Origin: Paraburkholderia sp.
GTDB taxonomy: Bacteria; Pseudomonadota; Gammaproteobacteria; Burkholderiales; Burkholderiaceae
Length of the DNA stretch: 64,000 bases
Assembly (NCBI RefSeq): GCF_028283785.1
Contig: NZ_JAPWKB010000019.1
Span: 1,136,001-1,200,000 of the forward strand
Direction: 5' to 3'
The notes under the pieces were generated by a model. It had not been told where the DNA came from. It did no database searches and was given only the letters and a program-made list of their open reading frames with translations. The translations under genes and the position numbers were made by a program. Below, in pieces: positions 8,539-18,484 of the stretch (its first letter is position 1; each line of letters begins with the position of its first letter).

Positions 8539-9417
8539 GTGAAAGCTCGAATTCTCGTCTGTCTGATGACAGGTCTGCTGCGCGCGTTCGCGCTCCTGCC
8601 TTATGGCCTCGTTGCGCGGTTCGGCAACGGACTCGGCGCGCTGCTCTATCGCATTCCGAGCACGCGCCGTCGCGTCGTGCACACCAATCTGAAGCTGTGT
8701 TTTCCGGATCTGAGCGATGTGGAGCGCGACCAGCTCGCGCGTGCGCATTTCTGTCACGTGATCCGCAGCTATGCGGAGCGCGGCACGCAATGGTTCGGCA
8801 ATGCGCGCGCGATCGCGAAGCTCGTCGAAGTGGAAAGCGCGATCGACCTGAGCGAAGCGCATGCGCAGCCGACGATCTTCGTCGGGTTTCACTTCGTCGG
8901 GATCGAAGCGGGTTGCATGATGTATTCGACGCGGCATCCAGTGGCGTCGCTGTACACGCCGATGTCGAACGTGCTGTTCGACGCGATGGCGTGCCGTCAG
9001 CGCGCCCGTTTCGGCACCGAGATGATTCCGCGCAGCGACAGCGTGCGGCGTGCGTTGCGCGTGCTGCGCGCTGGCAAGCCGGTGATGCTGGCCGCCGATA
9101 TGGACTTCGGCTTGCGCGACTCGGTGTTCGTGCCGTTCTTCGGCGTGCCGGCCTGCACGCTGACGTCGGTGTCGCGGATGGCGAAGGCGGGCAATGCGCG
9201 CGTCGTGCCGTTCGTCACCGAAGTGCTGCCCGACTATCGCGGCTACAAGCTGACCATCTTCGATGCACTCAGCGATTTCCCGTCCGACGATCCGACCGTC
9301 GATGCGCGTCGTCTGACCGAATTCCTCGAAACCCAGGTGCGCCGGATGCCGGCCCAGTATTACTGGGTGCACAAGCGCTTCAAGCATCGGCCCGCTGGCG
9401 AAGCGGCTGTGTATTGA
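8539..9417 (+). CDS. Lipid A biosynthesis lauroyl acyltransferase family (LpxL/HtrB-like)
   Basis: A 292-residue member of the LpxL/LpxM acyltransferase family, which transfers a secondary acyl chain to lipid A at the inner face of the cytoplasmic membrane. The HX4E catalytic motif is seen as HFVGIE (His 118, Glu 123), and an N-terminal hydrophobic segment would anchor it. GTG 8539 was chosen as start because the conserved region begins there; TTG 8476 gives a longer form with no better ribosome-binding site. Its closeness to a PBP1A gene suggests a cell-envelope neighbourhood. Burkholderiales often carry other lpxL copies near dapF, so this may be a paralogue with a different acyl preference. 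Confidence 0.85.
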   Translation: MKARILVCLMTGLLRAFALLPYGLVARFGNGLGALLYRIPSTRRRVVHTNLKLCFPDLSDVERDQLARAHFCHVIRSYAERGTQWFGNARAIAKLVEVESAIDLSEAHAQPTIFVGFHFVGIEAGCMMYSTRHPVASLYTPMSNVLFDAMACRQRARFGTEMIPRSDSVRRALRVLRAGKPVMLAADMDFGLRDSVFVPFFGVPACTLTSVSRMAKAGNARVVPFVTEVLPDYRGYKLTIFDALSDFPSDDPTVDARRLTEFLETQVRRMPAQYYWVHKRFKHRPAGEAAVY

Positions 9418-9443
9418 AATGAAAGCTGTCGCGCGCGAACCCA

Positions 9444-9480
9444 CGCAAACCTTTGCGCGACAGGGGTTTGCGCGATTTTT
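9444..9480 (+). terminator. Rho-independent terminator after the acyltransferase
   Basis: CGCAAACC (9444-9451) pairs with GGTTTGCG (9465-9472), followed by CGATTTTT to 9480. It lies 27 bp beyond the stop codon and so ends the acyltransferase transcript. Confidence 0.6.
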
Positions 9481-9595
9481 CCGGAACCACGCTGTTTCGT
9501 CTGATGAAATTAAAAGCTAAAGGTCAGCTTTGCCGGGTCGATATATGAACCATCTGGTTCAAATTTAACTATGCGCCGTGCGCGCCTCGATCCCA

Positions 9596-11137
9596 ATGAA
9601 AGTCTCGACCAAGCTGCTTTTACTCGTCGGCACCGCGCTGGCTGGTGTCATCTGCATCGCCGCAATCGCGCTGTCGCAACTCGACAGTGCGCTGATCGAG
9701 AGCCGGCAAGGCCAGATCACGACACTGCTAACCAAGGCCGAGCATCTGGCGCTGTACTACCAGTCGCTCGAAGCCAGCGGCAAGATGAGTCGCGACGATG
9801 CTCAAACGGCCGCGAAAACGGCGATCAGCGAACTGAACGCCAATAGCAAAAGCTATTACTGGGTCACCAGTACCGATAGCATCAACCTCGTCCATCCGAA
9901 CCCGGCGCTGGTCGGCACGAAGACGGGCGGCAACAAGACCACCAACGGCAATCTGACGGATACGCAGGCGTATCAGCAAGGGCTCGCGAGCAACCATATC
10001 GCGCTCGTCGACGTGCTGATCAAGCGCACGCAGGACGGCCCGCTCGAAGCCAAATTGCAGGGCGTGGTCTCCGTTCCCGCATGGGGCTGGTGGATCGGCA
10101 CGGGCTTCTTCTACGACGACATCAACGCAGCCTACTGGCGACTCGCGAAGACCTTGCTCGGGATCGCCGTGGCGATCTTCGTCGCGGTCGGCGCGATGGC
10201 GTGGTTCATGACGCGCAGCGTGACGCGCGCGCTCGGTGGCGAACCGGCCGATGCCGCTGCATTTGCCGCGCAGATCGCGGCGGGCAATCTGTCCGCGGAT
10301 ATCAAGCTGGCGCCTTCCGACCGTTCGAGCCTGCTGTATGCATTGAGCGAGATGCGGACCAAGCTGCGTGAACTGGTGCACGGCATCCAGCGTTCGAGCG
10401 ATTCGATTGCGACCGGCTCCGGTGAAATCGCGCAGGGCAACACCGATCTGTCGCAACGCACGGAAGAACAGGCTGCGTCGCTCGAAGAGACGGCCGCCAG
10501 CATGGAACAGCTGACCGCGACCGTGAAGCAGAACGCGGACAACGCACGCCAGGCGAGCCAACTCGCGGTGCTGGCATCGGATGCGACCGAGCGCGGCGGC
10601 AACGCCGTCGATGAAGTGATCGGCACGATGCAGAGCATCGCGGACGAATCGCGCAAGATCGGCCAGATCATCAGCGTGATCGAAGGGATTGCATTCCAGA
10701 CCAATATCCTCGCGTTGAACGCAGCCGTCGAAGCGGCACGTGCCGGTGACGAAGGCCGTGGTTTCGCGGTGGTCGCAGGCGAAGTGCGGACCTTGGCGCA
10801 ACGCAGCGCGTCCGCAGCGAAAGACATCAAGGAACTGATCGGTTCGTCGGTGGCGCGCGTCGATGACGGTACGGGCCAGGTCGCGGTCGCAGGCGAACGG
10901 ATGCGCGAGATCGTGCAATCGATCAAGCGCGTCAGCGACATCATGGGCGAGATCGCCGCTGCATCAATCGAGCAGAGCACCGGCATCGAGCAGGTCAACC
11001 GCGCGGTCTCGCAGATGGACGAAGTCACGCAACAGAACGCGGCACTGGTCGAGGAAGCGGCGGCAGCGGCAGCGTCGCTGGATGAGCAGGCGGCCCGCTT
11101 GCGTACCACGGTCGGTGTGTTCCGGCTGGAAAACTGA
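9596..11137 (+). CDS. Methyl-accepting chemotaxis protein
   Basis: A 513-residue transmembrane chemoreceptor. The first helix (about 7-27) is followed by a periplasmic sensor of single-Cache type containing YYWVTSTDSINLVHPNPAL and WGWWIGTGFFYDD. A second helix (about 185-208) and a HAMP segment come next. The cytoplasmic signalling domain has the hairpin tip GIAFQTNILALNAAVEAARA, which docks CheA and CheW. Flanking Glu/Gln-rich helices carry candidate methylation sites. ATG 9596 is preferred over GTG 9578, although neither has a strong ribosome-binding site. Cache domains of this kind often bind small carboxylates, but the ligand cannot be read from sequence. It stands alone, away from che genes. 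Confidence 0.93.
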   Translation: MKVSTKLLLLVGTALAGVICIAAIALSQLDSALIESRQGQITTLLTKAEHLALYYQSLEASGKMSRDDAQTAAKTAISELNANSKSYYWVTSTDSINLVHPNPALVGTKTGGNKTTNGNLTDTQAYQQGLASNHIALVDVLIKRTQDGPLEAKLQGVVSVPAWGWWIGTGFFYDDINAAYWRLAKTLLGIAVAIFVAVGAMAWFMTRSVTRALGGEPADAAAFAAQIAAGNLSADIKLAPSDRSSLLYALSEMRTKLRELVHGIQRSSDSIATGSGEIAQGNTDLSQRTEEQAASLEETAASMEQLTATVKQNADNARQASQLAVLASDATERGGNAVDEVIGTMQSIADESRKIGQIISVIEGIAFQTNILALNAAVEAARAGDEGRGFAVVAGEVRTLAQRSASAAKDIKELIGSSVARVDDGTGQVAVAGERMREIVQSIKRVSDIMGEIAAASIEQSTGIEQVNRAVSQMDEVTQQNAALVEEAAAAAASLDEQAARLRTTVGVFRLEN

Positions 11138-11189
11138 TCGGCTAGCGGTCAAAAGTGGCGCAGGTTTGCATCGACTGCGCCGCTTTTCG

Positions 11190-11640
11190 GACCGTCATGC
11201 AAAAGCCCTTTGCGCTCAAGCGTCTAGCGTGTTTGTTCTTGAGTTATCAACACGCTCTTCAACAAAATCTGGGGATAAGTCTCGCGACTTTCATGTGTGT
11301 CGAAGCCAGGGATTGCCTGGCAATGCATCGCGTGAACGCACGTAGCAATGTCCGCAATTTTTGACGCCGCATCAGAAAAGTGTTGCTGGCTCAACGCACT
11401 AGCGTGTTTGTCCTGTAGTTATCAACACGCTACTCAACAAAAAGTGGGGATAAGTACCGCGCTTGCGCTTGTTTGGCAACGCCAAAGACTCGCGGCATCG
11501 GTGCAATGCTGCTGCGTTTCGCGTCATTCGCATCTTTTCACACCGCCGTATAAAAGCGTAGTCGGCTCAAGGCTCTAGGGTATTTGTCCTGCAGTTATCA
11601 ACACCCTCATCAACAAAAATTGGGGATAAGTCGCGGATAG
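11190..11640. repeat. Array of three degenerate ~175-bp repeats
   Basis: Three units sit at about 175-bp spacing (stem starts at 11226, 11401 and 11577). Each has a roughly 80-bp conserved core. It runs from an AAAAG-rich stretch through CTCAA..CTAG, a hairpin (AGCGTGTT/AACACGCT in units 1 and 2; AGGGTATT/AACACCCT in unit 3, each with a 15-nt loop), then TCAACAAAA and TGGGGATAAGT. Every unit holds TTATCAACA and TGGGGATAA exactly 17 nt apart. The rest of each period is much less alike. It fills the intergenic region between the chemoreceptor and the efflux channel gene. Function unknown. Confidence 0.75.
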
Positions 11641-11652
11641 ATTCCCGTTGAC

Positions 11653-11675
11653 AAAAACCTGGGATACCCAGGTTT
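11653..11675 (-). terminator. Terminator of the RND efflux operon
   Basis: AAACCTGGG (11655-11663) and AAACCTGGG's complement CCCAGGTTT (11667-11675) form a 9-bp stem with a 3-nt loop. Read on the minus strand the stem is followed by a run of five T. It lies just beyond the stop of the outer-membrane channel gene at 11698. Confidence 0.75.
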
Positions 11676-11697
11676 GAGCCAACGGCGAGTCGTTCGG

Positions 11698-13197
11698 TTA
11701 TTGCGTCTGTCCACTCGTGACGCGGGTTGCGTCGTCGTCCAACGGCGGATTGCCCATCGCCTGAAACAGCGCGGCGGTATCCGTCAGGCGTGCGCCGGTA
11801 TAGCGAATCTCGTCGAGGTCGGCGTTGCCGGATTGTTGATCGGCCGAGCGCGTCGACGACACCGGCACCGCGCCGAGTGCGTAGCGCTTCGTGGTTTCGT
11901 CCGCGATCCCGCGTGCGGCGGTTGCCGCGACGTTCGCCGCATCGAGCGCCTGCGCATCGTGCTCCAGCGCCGCCAGCGTATCGGCGACATTCTGAAACGC
12001 GGTGAGCACGGTCTGCTTGTATTGCGAGGTCGCCGCGTCATACGACGCGATCGCCGCGCGACGCTGCGCGAACAGTGCGCCACCGTGGAAGATCGGTTGC
12101 GACAGCGATGCGCCGATGCTCCACAGCGCACCCGCGCCCGACAACGCGATCGGCCAGCTAAAGCCGCCTTGTCCCATCGACGCCGTCAGCGACAAGCTCG
12201 GAAACAGCTGCGACGTCGCAACGCCGACATCGGCGGCAGCGGCCTTCAACGCGGCATCGGCGGCCTGAATATCGGGCCGCGAGCGCAGCAGTTCCGACGG
12301 CACCACCACCGGCACCTGGTCAGGCACATGCAGTTGCGCGAGCGCGATGTCGTCGGGCGCGGCGTCGGGCGTACGGCCGAGCAGCACCGCGAGCGCGTGA
12401 CGCGTCGTGCTCCATTGCTGACGCGCGCCAGGCAGACTCGCCGCGAGCGACGCCGCGCTTTGCTGCGCGTTCAACAGGTCGGCGTGCGAGACGGCACCGA
12501 GCGCGTAGCGCCGCTGCATGTCGCGCGCCTGCGCATTGGCGAGCGCGACCAGATGCTCAGTCGTGTCGATCTGCGCGTGCAGCGTCGCCGACGTAATGGC
12601 GGCCGTGACGATGTTGGCCGCCAGCGCGCGTCGCGCCGCATCCAGTTGATACGCCTGCACGTTGACGCGTTCGGCCAGCGCCGCGTTCGCGAGTCGCGAT
12701 GCGCCGAACAGGTCGAACGTGTAGTGCATCTGCAATTGCCCGATAAACACGTTGTACAGATACGTGTTCGCGCCCAGTTGCGGAATACCGAGCGCGCGTT
12801 CGCGGGTGGCCTGTGCACCGGCGTCGATGGTCGGCAGCATCGAACTGCCCACTTGTCCTTTCAGCTGCTCGCGCGCGGCGGTCAGGCTTTTATCGGTGAC
12901 GGCCAGCGTCGGACTGTTGCGCAAGCCTTCATCGACGAGCGCGTTCAATGCGTCGGAGCGATACAGCGTCCACCAGCGCGGCACCGGTTTCGCGCCCACT
13001 ACGAATTGCTGCGTGACGCCTTGCGCGGGCACGGTCTGGGTAGGCTGTTCATGCGCGCCGTAATGCGACGGTTGCGGCATCGCCGGCGCGTCGCCGTTCG
13101 GCCCGAACGCGCATCCCGCGACGGCGAGCAGCGTCGCCGCGCTCGCCCATGTCGTCAGGCGAGCCGGCACGACACGGTGTAGAGATGAGAAGTGCAT
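11698..13197 (-). CDS. RND efflux outer-membrane channel lipoprotein (OprM/NodT family)
   Basis: A 499-residue outer-membrane factor of the TolC superfamily, the exit duct of a tripartite RND pump. The signal peptide ends in a lipobox (LLAVAGC, Cys 29). Two tandem OEP repeats are visible, with the usual motifs RYALGAVS and LLRSRPDIQAADAALKAA. The start at 13197 (MHFSSLHRVV) lies 3 bp from the end of the pump gene, so the three genes form one operon in the order adaptor, pump, channel. The C-terminal region around STRSADQQSGNADLDEIRYT is less conserved than usual but intact. Confidence 0.9.
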   Translation of the reverse strand: MHFSSLHRVVPARLTTWASAATLLAVAGCAFGPNGDAPAMPQPSHYGAHEQPTQTVPAQGVTQQFVVGAKPVPRWWTLYRSDALNALVDEGLRNSPTLAVTDKSLTAAREQLKGQVGSSMLPTIDAGAQATRERALGIPQLGANTYLYNVFIGQLQMHYTFDLFGASRLANAALAERVNVQAYQLDAARRALAANIVTAAITSATLHAQIDTTEHLVALANAQARDMQRRYALGAVSHADLLNAQQSAASLAASLPGARQQWSTTRHALAVLLGRTPDAAPDDIALAQLHVPDQVPVVVPSELLRSRPDIQAADAALKAAAADVGVATSQLFPSLSLTASMGQGGFSWPIALSGAGALWSIGASLSQPIFHGGALFAQRRAAIASYDAATSQYKQTVLTAFQNVADTLAALEHDAQALDAANVAATAARGIADETTKRYALGAVPVSSTRSADQQSGNADLDEIRYTGARLTDTAALFQAMGNPPLDDDATRVTSGQTQ

Positions 13198-13199
13198 GA

Positions 13200-16100
13200 T
13201 CAATTCCCCGTATGCGCAGGCGAGGGCAGCGCCGGACCCGTGCCGGTACCCGACCCGGATGCCGAACCGGACGAAGGCGGCTCGCGCTCGTCCTTGCGGA
13301 CCCTGAACCACGCGGCGTACAGCGCGGGCAGATAGAACAACGTCAACACGGTCGCGCTCGTGATGCCGCCCATCAACGCGGTTGCCATCGGGCCGAAGAA
13401 GTTCGAACGCAGCAGCGGAATCAGCGCGAGCACGGCGGCGGCGGCGGTCAGCGTAATGGGACGGAACCGTCGCACTGTCGCGCCGACGATCGCGTCGAAC
13501 CGCTTGTGACCCGCGCCGATATCCTGTTCGATCTGATCGACCAGGATCACCGAATTGCGCATGATGATCCCGAACATCGCGATCACGCCGAGCATCGCGA
13601 CGAAGCCGAACGGCTGACCGAACAGCAGCAGCGTCAGCACCACGCCGATCAGCCCGAGCGGCGCGGTCAGCACCACCATCAGCACGCGCGACAGACTCTG
13701 CAACTGGATCATCAGCAACACCAGCACGGCGATGATCATGATCGGCATTTGCGCGTTGATCGAGGTTTGTCCCTTCGCGCTTTCCTCGACCGACCCGCCG
13801 ATCTCGATCCTATAGCCGACCGGCAGACTCTTGCGAATCTCCGCGAGCGCACCGTCCACGCCATGCGTGACGTCGATGCCTTGCGCGCCGGCTTTCACGT
13901 CGGATTGCACGGTGATGGTCGGTTGACGGTCGCGTTCCCAGATCACGCCGTATTCGAGGTCGTTCCGCAGATGGCCGAGCGTGGCGAGCGGCACCGGGCC
14001 GTTCGGCGTCGGCATCGCCAGCGACATCAGTTTTGCCGGATCGACGCGCTCGCTTTTCGGCGCTCGCAGATCCACGCTGATCAGCTTGTCGCGCTCGCGA
14101 TACTGCGTGACCGTGTAGCCGGACAGCGTCATCGCGAGGAAGCTCGACACGTCGGCCGAACTCACGCCGAGTTCGCGGGCCTTTTTCTGATCGACGTCGA
14201 AGCTGACCGAGCGCTCGGACGGCTCGTCCCAGTCGAACTGCACGTTGGTCGTGCGCGAATCCGCGCGCATCGTCGCCGCGACGCGATCGGCGATCGAACG
14301 CACGGTCGCGATGTCGTCGCCGCTGACGCGGAACTGCACCGGATAGCCGACCGGCGGCCCGTTTTCAAGCCGCGACAGCCGCGTGCGAATCGCCGGGAAC
14401 TGGTCGCGCAACGTCGGTTCGAGCCATTGCGCGAGCTTCTCGCGATCCTTCACGGACTTCGCGGTGATGACGAACTGCGCGAAAGTTCGGCGTCGGCAAC
14501 TGCTGGTCGAGCGGCAGATAAAAACGCGGCGCGCCGGTGCCGACGAAGTCGATCGTGTGATCGATCTCGGGGCGGCCTTCCAGTACTTTTTCGAGGCGCT
14601 GCGCCTGCCGCAACGTGGCATCGAACGACGCGCCTTCCTGCAGGCGTACGTCCACCAGCAACTCGGGCCGGTCGGAACTCGGGAAGAACTGCTGCGGAAT
14701 CACCGAGAAACCACCCAGCGCGACGACGAACAGCACGACGGTAATGGCCAGCACGATCCAGCGCCGCTCGACGCACCAGCCGATCCAGCCGCGCAGACGC
14801 GTGTAGAAGCGCGTGTCGTAGATATCGTGTTCGTGATCGTCGGGCAGATGGGTTTCGTGCGCCTGACGCTTGCGCTCCGGCAACAGGTGATAGCCGAGCA
14901 ACGGAATCAGCACGACCGCCGCGAGCCACGACGCGATCAGCGCGATCGCGGACACCTCGAAAATGGAGCGCGTGTATTCGCCGGTACTCGATTTGGCGAG
15001 CGCGATGGGCAGGAATCCGGACACGGTCACGAGCGTGCCCGTCAGCATCGGAAACGCGGTGCTGGTGTACGCGAATGCCGCGGCGCGCGTGCGGTTCCAG
15101 CCCTGTTCGAGTTTCACCGCCATCATCTCGACAGCGATGATCGCGTCGTCGACCAGCAGGCCGAGCGCGAGCACCAGCGTGCCGAGCGACACCTTGTGCA
15201 GACCGATATCGAACAGATACATGAACAGCGCCGTCACCGACAGCACGACCGGAATCGAGATCACGACCACCATGCCGGTGCGCACGCCCAACGACACGAG
15301 GCTCACGACCAGCACGATCGCGACGGCCTCGGCAACCGCTTCGAGGAAGTCGTCGACCGAGTGCGCGACCGCGTGCGGCATGCTCGACACTTCGACCAGC
15401 TTCAGGCCGGCAGGCAACATCGCGCGCAATCGGGTCGTGGACGCGTCCAGTTGCTTGCCGAGCGCGATCACGTCGCCGCCGGGTTGCATCGTCACGCCGA
15501 TGCCGAGCACGGGCTTGCCCTGAAAGCGCATCTGCGTGGCGACCGGATCGTCGTAACCGCGCTTGATGGTCGCGATGTCGCCGAGCCGGAACGAGCGGCC
15601 GTTGATACGGATCAGCGTGTCGGCGAGCGCTTTCACGTCGCCGAACTGGCCGCCCGGACGCACGAACACGCGATCGTCGAAGGTGGTCATCGTGCCGGCC
15701 GCGTCGACGCCGTTTTGCGTGTTGATCGCCTGCGCGAGTTGCTGCGGCGAGATGTTCAGCCGTGTCAGCTGCGTGTTGGTGACTTCGATATACACGTGCT
15801 GGTCGGGGTCGCCGAAGTAATCGACTTTGCCGACGCCCGGCACGCGCAGCAGTACGGTGCGCAACTGGTCCGCGTAGTCGTGCAGTTGCGCGGCGGAAAA
15901 GCCGTCGCCTTCGAGCGTGTACATGTTGGTGTAGACGTCGCCGAACTCGTCGTTGAAGAACGGCCCTTGCACGCCCGACGGCATCGTGGCGGCAATGTCG
16001 CCGACTTTCTTGCGCACCTGATACCAGGTTTCCGGCACATCCTTGACCGGCGCGGAGTCTTTCATCGTGAAGAACATCAGCGATTCGCCGGGACGCGAAT

Positions 16101-16461
16101 AGCTGCGCAGGAAATCGACGGCGGGCGTTTCCTGCAACTTGCGGCCGATCCGGTCGGTGATCTGCTCCTGCATCTGCCGCGCGGTCGCGCCGGGCCAGAA
16201 CGTGCGGATCACCATCACCCGAAACGTAAACGGCGGGTCTTCCGATTGCGCGAGTTTCGTGTACGCGAGGATGCCGAACAGCGTGGCGAGCGTGATCAGG
16301 AACACCACCAGCGCCTGATGGCGCAGCGCCCACGCCGACAGGTTGAAACGGCCTTCGTCGTGACCGTGGCCGGGCTCCTGAGCGTTCTGGCTGGCCGGAT
16401 GGGCGGCTGCGGTATCTGCCGTATCGGTGGAGGCGCCGCGATGCGTGCCGGGCGTGCTCAT
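13200..16461 (-). CDS. RND multidrug efflux pump, inner-membrane transporter, frameshifted
   Basis: An AcrB-family proton-driven exporter of about 1086 residues if read through. From ATG 16461 it shows the first transmembrane helix, the porter domain (ARQMQEQITDRIGRKLQETP), the helix block with GLLVDDAIIAVEMM (proton-relay Asp pair in DD), then a second porter and helix block ending near 13200. The frame breaks at about residue 659. TTT in the coding strand (AAA at 14482-14484) gives one extra base; TT would restore ..NF-AQFVITAKS... Both halves are well conserved, so the lesion is recent or a sequence error. The short VIRTFWPGA motif suggests the heavy-metal/multidrug HAE family. Confidence 0.85.
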
Positions 16462-17711
16462 GACGCGAAATCCTCGGGATGCAGCGGCGCGATTGCGCGG
16501 ACTTTCTCGCCGGCGCTGACCGTGTGCACGCCTTGCAGCACGACGCGTTCGCCGTCCTTGAGGCCGCCGCTCAACGCGACGGTGCGTTCGTCGTAACGAA
16601 CCACCTGCACGCGACGCAATTCGAGTGCGTCGTCGCCCGGGCGCACGATCCACACGGCGGGCGCGTTGCCGTCGTGGAACAGCGCGGTGGCGGGCAGCGT
16701 GAACGATGCGGCAGCCGCTTGCGCGGCGTTGGCGGTGGGCGTGAGCGCGACGCTCGCGGTCATGCCGAGGCGCACGTCGGGGCCGGGTTGTTCGAGCGTG
16801 AGTTTGGCGCGGTAGGTGCGGCTTTGCGCGTCGGCGGCGGGCGACACTTCGCGCACGCGGGCGGTGAAGGTGCGGCCCGGCAGCGCGGGCAGCTGGATAG
16901 TCGCCATTTGGCCGACCGACAGCGCCGTCAACGCGCTTTCCGGCACGTCGCAGACGACGTCGACATCGCCGCTCCATGCGAGCGCGTAGACCTGATCGCC
17001 GGCCGACACGACCTGTCCGGTGTCGGCTTTTTCGGCGGTGATCACGCCCGCGTGATCGGCGACGAGGTTGGTGTACTGCAACTGATCTTTCGCGAGCGCG
17101 GCTTGCTGCGCGGCCTGATCGCGACCGGCGAGCGCCGACGCGTAGGAATCCGTGGTCTGTTCGAGTTGCGCGGCGGAAATCAGGTTTTCCTTCGCCTGCG
17201 CCTGATCGCGGTCGAGCTGCTGTTTCGCGAACACCAGCCGGTGTTGCGCGGCGTCGAGCTGCGCTTGCGCGCTGCCGGCGTTTTTCTGCGCGTCGGCGGG
17301 ATCGATCCGCGCGACGATCTGGCCGTTTTTCACGGTGTCGCCGAGCCGCACGCGCCGTTCGATGATCTTGCCGTTGACGCGAAAACCGAGCGGCGTCGTA
17401 TAGCGGGCCTGCACTTCGCCGGGCAACGACGACGCGAACGACACGCCGCCGCGATCCGGATGCACGGCCACGGCGACGACCGGACGCGGCGCGGGCGCTG
17501 GCGCTTCATTGCGATGGCAGGCGGCGAGCAGCGCCGCGCTGGCGAGCAGCATGGCGGGTAGCGGACGCAAAACCGGCGCCCGCGCGGGACCTGCGATGAA
17601 CGTCAGCGCGGTACGCAACACCGCGCGCAACGACGAAGGAAAACTGCTGCCAGACTGAGTGCGCAACGCGTGCGATAGCCGACGCGTAGTACTGAAACCG
17701 GAACGCTTCAC
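16458..17711 (-). CDS. RND efflux periplasmic adaptor (membrane fusion protein)
   Basis: A 417-residue adaptor lipoprotein linking pump and channel. A Cys at about 65 follows LLASAALLAA, giving a lipobox after an unusually long N-terminal leader. The biotinyl-lipoyl-like halves (GFRVNGKIIERRVRLGDTVK and later GVITAEKADTGQVVSAGDQV) flank a helical hairpin of Gln/Ala-rich sequence. The GTG start at 17711 has GGGGG just upstream; a start nearer the lipobox is possible. It overlaps the pump gene by 4 bp (ATGA), so translation is coupled. It is divergent from the TetR gene across a palindromic operator. Confidence 0.9.
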   Translation of the reverse strand: MKRSGFSTTRRLSHALRTQSGSSFPSSLRAVLRTALTFIAGPARAPVLRPLPAMLLASAALLAACHRNEAPAPAPRPVVAVAVHPDRGGVSFASSLPGEVQARYTTPLGFRVNGKIIERRVRLGDTVKNGQIVARIDPADAQKNAGSAQAQLDAAQHRLVFAKQQLDRDQAQAKENLISAAQLEQTTDSYASALAGRDQAAQQAALAKDQLQYTNLVADHAGVITAEKADTGQVVSAGDQVYALAWSGDVDVVCDVPESALTALSVGQMATIQLPALPGRTFTARVREVSPAADAQSRTYRAKLTLEQPGPDVRLGMTASVALTPTANAAQAAAASFTLPATALFHDGNAPAVWIVRPGDDALELRRVQVVRYDERTVALSGGLKDGERVVLQGVHTVSAGEKVRAIAPLHPEDFAS

Positions 17712-17740
17712 AAGACCCCCGCATGGAGATGACGCAATGA

Positions 17741-17766
17741 ATTCTAATACAGGTGTGTATCTGAAT
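17741..17766. promoter_or_regulatory. Palindromic operator of the RND efflux operon
   Basis: ATTCTAATACA (17741-17751) and TGTATCTGAAT (17756-17766) match at 9 of 11 inverted positions around a GGTG centre. The site lies between the divergent starts of the adaptor (17711) and the TetR gene (17808), the usual place for an AcrR-type operator. Binding is inferred. Confidence 0.6.
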
Positions 17767-17807
17767 GCGAGGCTGAATTGCGATGCGGCCGATGCTAAAC
17801 TGCGCGG

Positions 17808-18431
17808 ATGAAACGTCAGAGACTCACACGCGAGCAGAGCAAAGACCAGACGCGCGAGCGTCTGCTCGATGCTGCAAAACCTATTTTTATGAAGAAAGGC
17901 TTCGTCGCGACCAGCGTCGAAGATATCGCCGAGGCGGCCGGTTATACGCGCGGCGCGTTCTATTCGAACTTCAGCAGCAAACCCGAGTTATTCCTGGAAC
18001 TGCTGCGCCGCGATCACGAAGTGATGCAGGCGGGGCTCGATGCGATCTTCACCGAAGGCGCGACGCGCGAAGAGCTGGAGACGCGCGTGCTGACCTACTA
18101 CGCGAATCTGCATCGTGAGAACAAATGTTTTTTGCTGTGGGTCGAGGCGAAGCTGCTGGCGGTCCGCGACGGACGTTTCCGCACGCGCTTCAATGCGTTC
18201 ATGCACGAGAAGCAGGAACAGCTGGCTGCGTATATCCGTGAATTTTCGGCGCGCGCGGGCACGCCGCTGACCATGCCGGCGGAAAAACTGGCGCTGGGTT
18301 TGATGGGGTTGTGCGACGGCGTGCAGTTCTTTTACACGGTCGATCCCGCCAATGTGCCGGCTGAAGCGGCGCAAGCGGTACTTGCGGAGTTTTTTGCGCG
18401 CGTGGTCTATTCGCGCGGCAGCGAGGGCTGA
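17808..18431 (+). CDS. TetR/AcrR-family repressor of the RND efflux operon
   Basis: A 207-residue protein with a TetR helix-turn-helix at about residues 31-55 (SVEDIAEAAGYTRGAFYSNF) and an AcrR/TtgR-like C-terminal ligand domain. Its placement, divergent from a tripartite efflux operon over a 26-bp palindrome, is the standard arrangement for a local repressor released by pump substrates. ATG 17808 is the first start after the palindrome. No other target is apparent. Confidence 0.88.
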   Translation: MKRQRLTREQSKDQTRERLLDAAKPIFMKKGFVATSVEDIAEAAGYTRGAFYSNFSSKPELFLELLRRDHEVMQAGLDAIFTEGATREELETRVLTYYANLHRENKCFLLWVEAKLLAVRDGRFRTRFNAFMHEKQEQLAAYIREFSARAGTPLTMPAEKLALGLMGLCDGVQFFYTVDPANVPAEAAQAVLAEFFARVVYSRGSEG

Positions 18432-18484
18432 GGCCGAACGCGGCCTGCGGCCCTGCGGAATACGGTATTACGCGAGGTGGCGCG

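Noticed and set aside
11155..11578. Two short plus-strand frames in the 175-bp repeats with a shared SYQH..QQ..GIS peptide
   Set aside because: The likeness follows from DNA repeat identity; unit 3 has a TAA upstream and no usual start in this frame, unit 4 has a stop inside, and changes between copies do not favour silent positions.
14383..16596. 737-codon plus-strand open frame opposite the RND pump
   Set aside because: Shadow of the pump gene; biased composition (His/Arg/Asp) and no domain.
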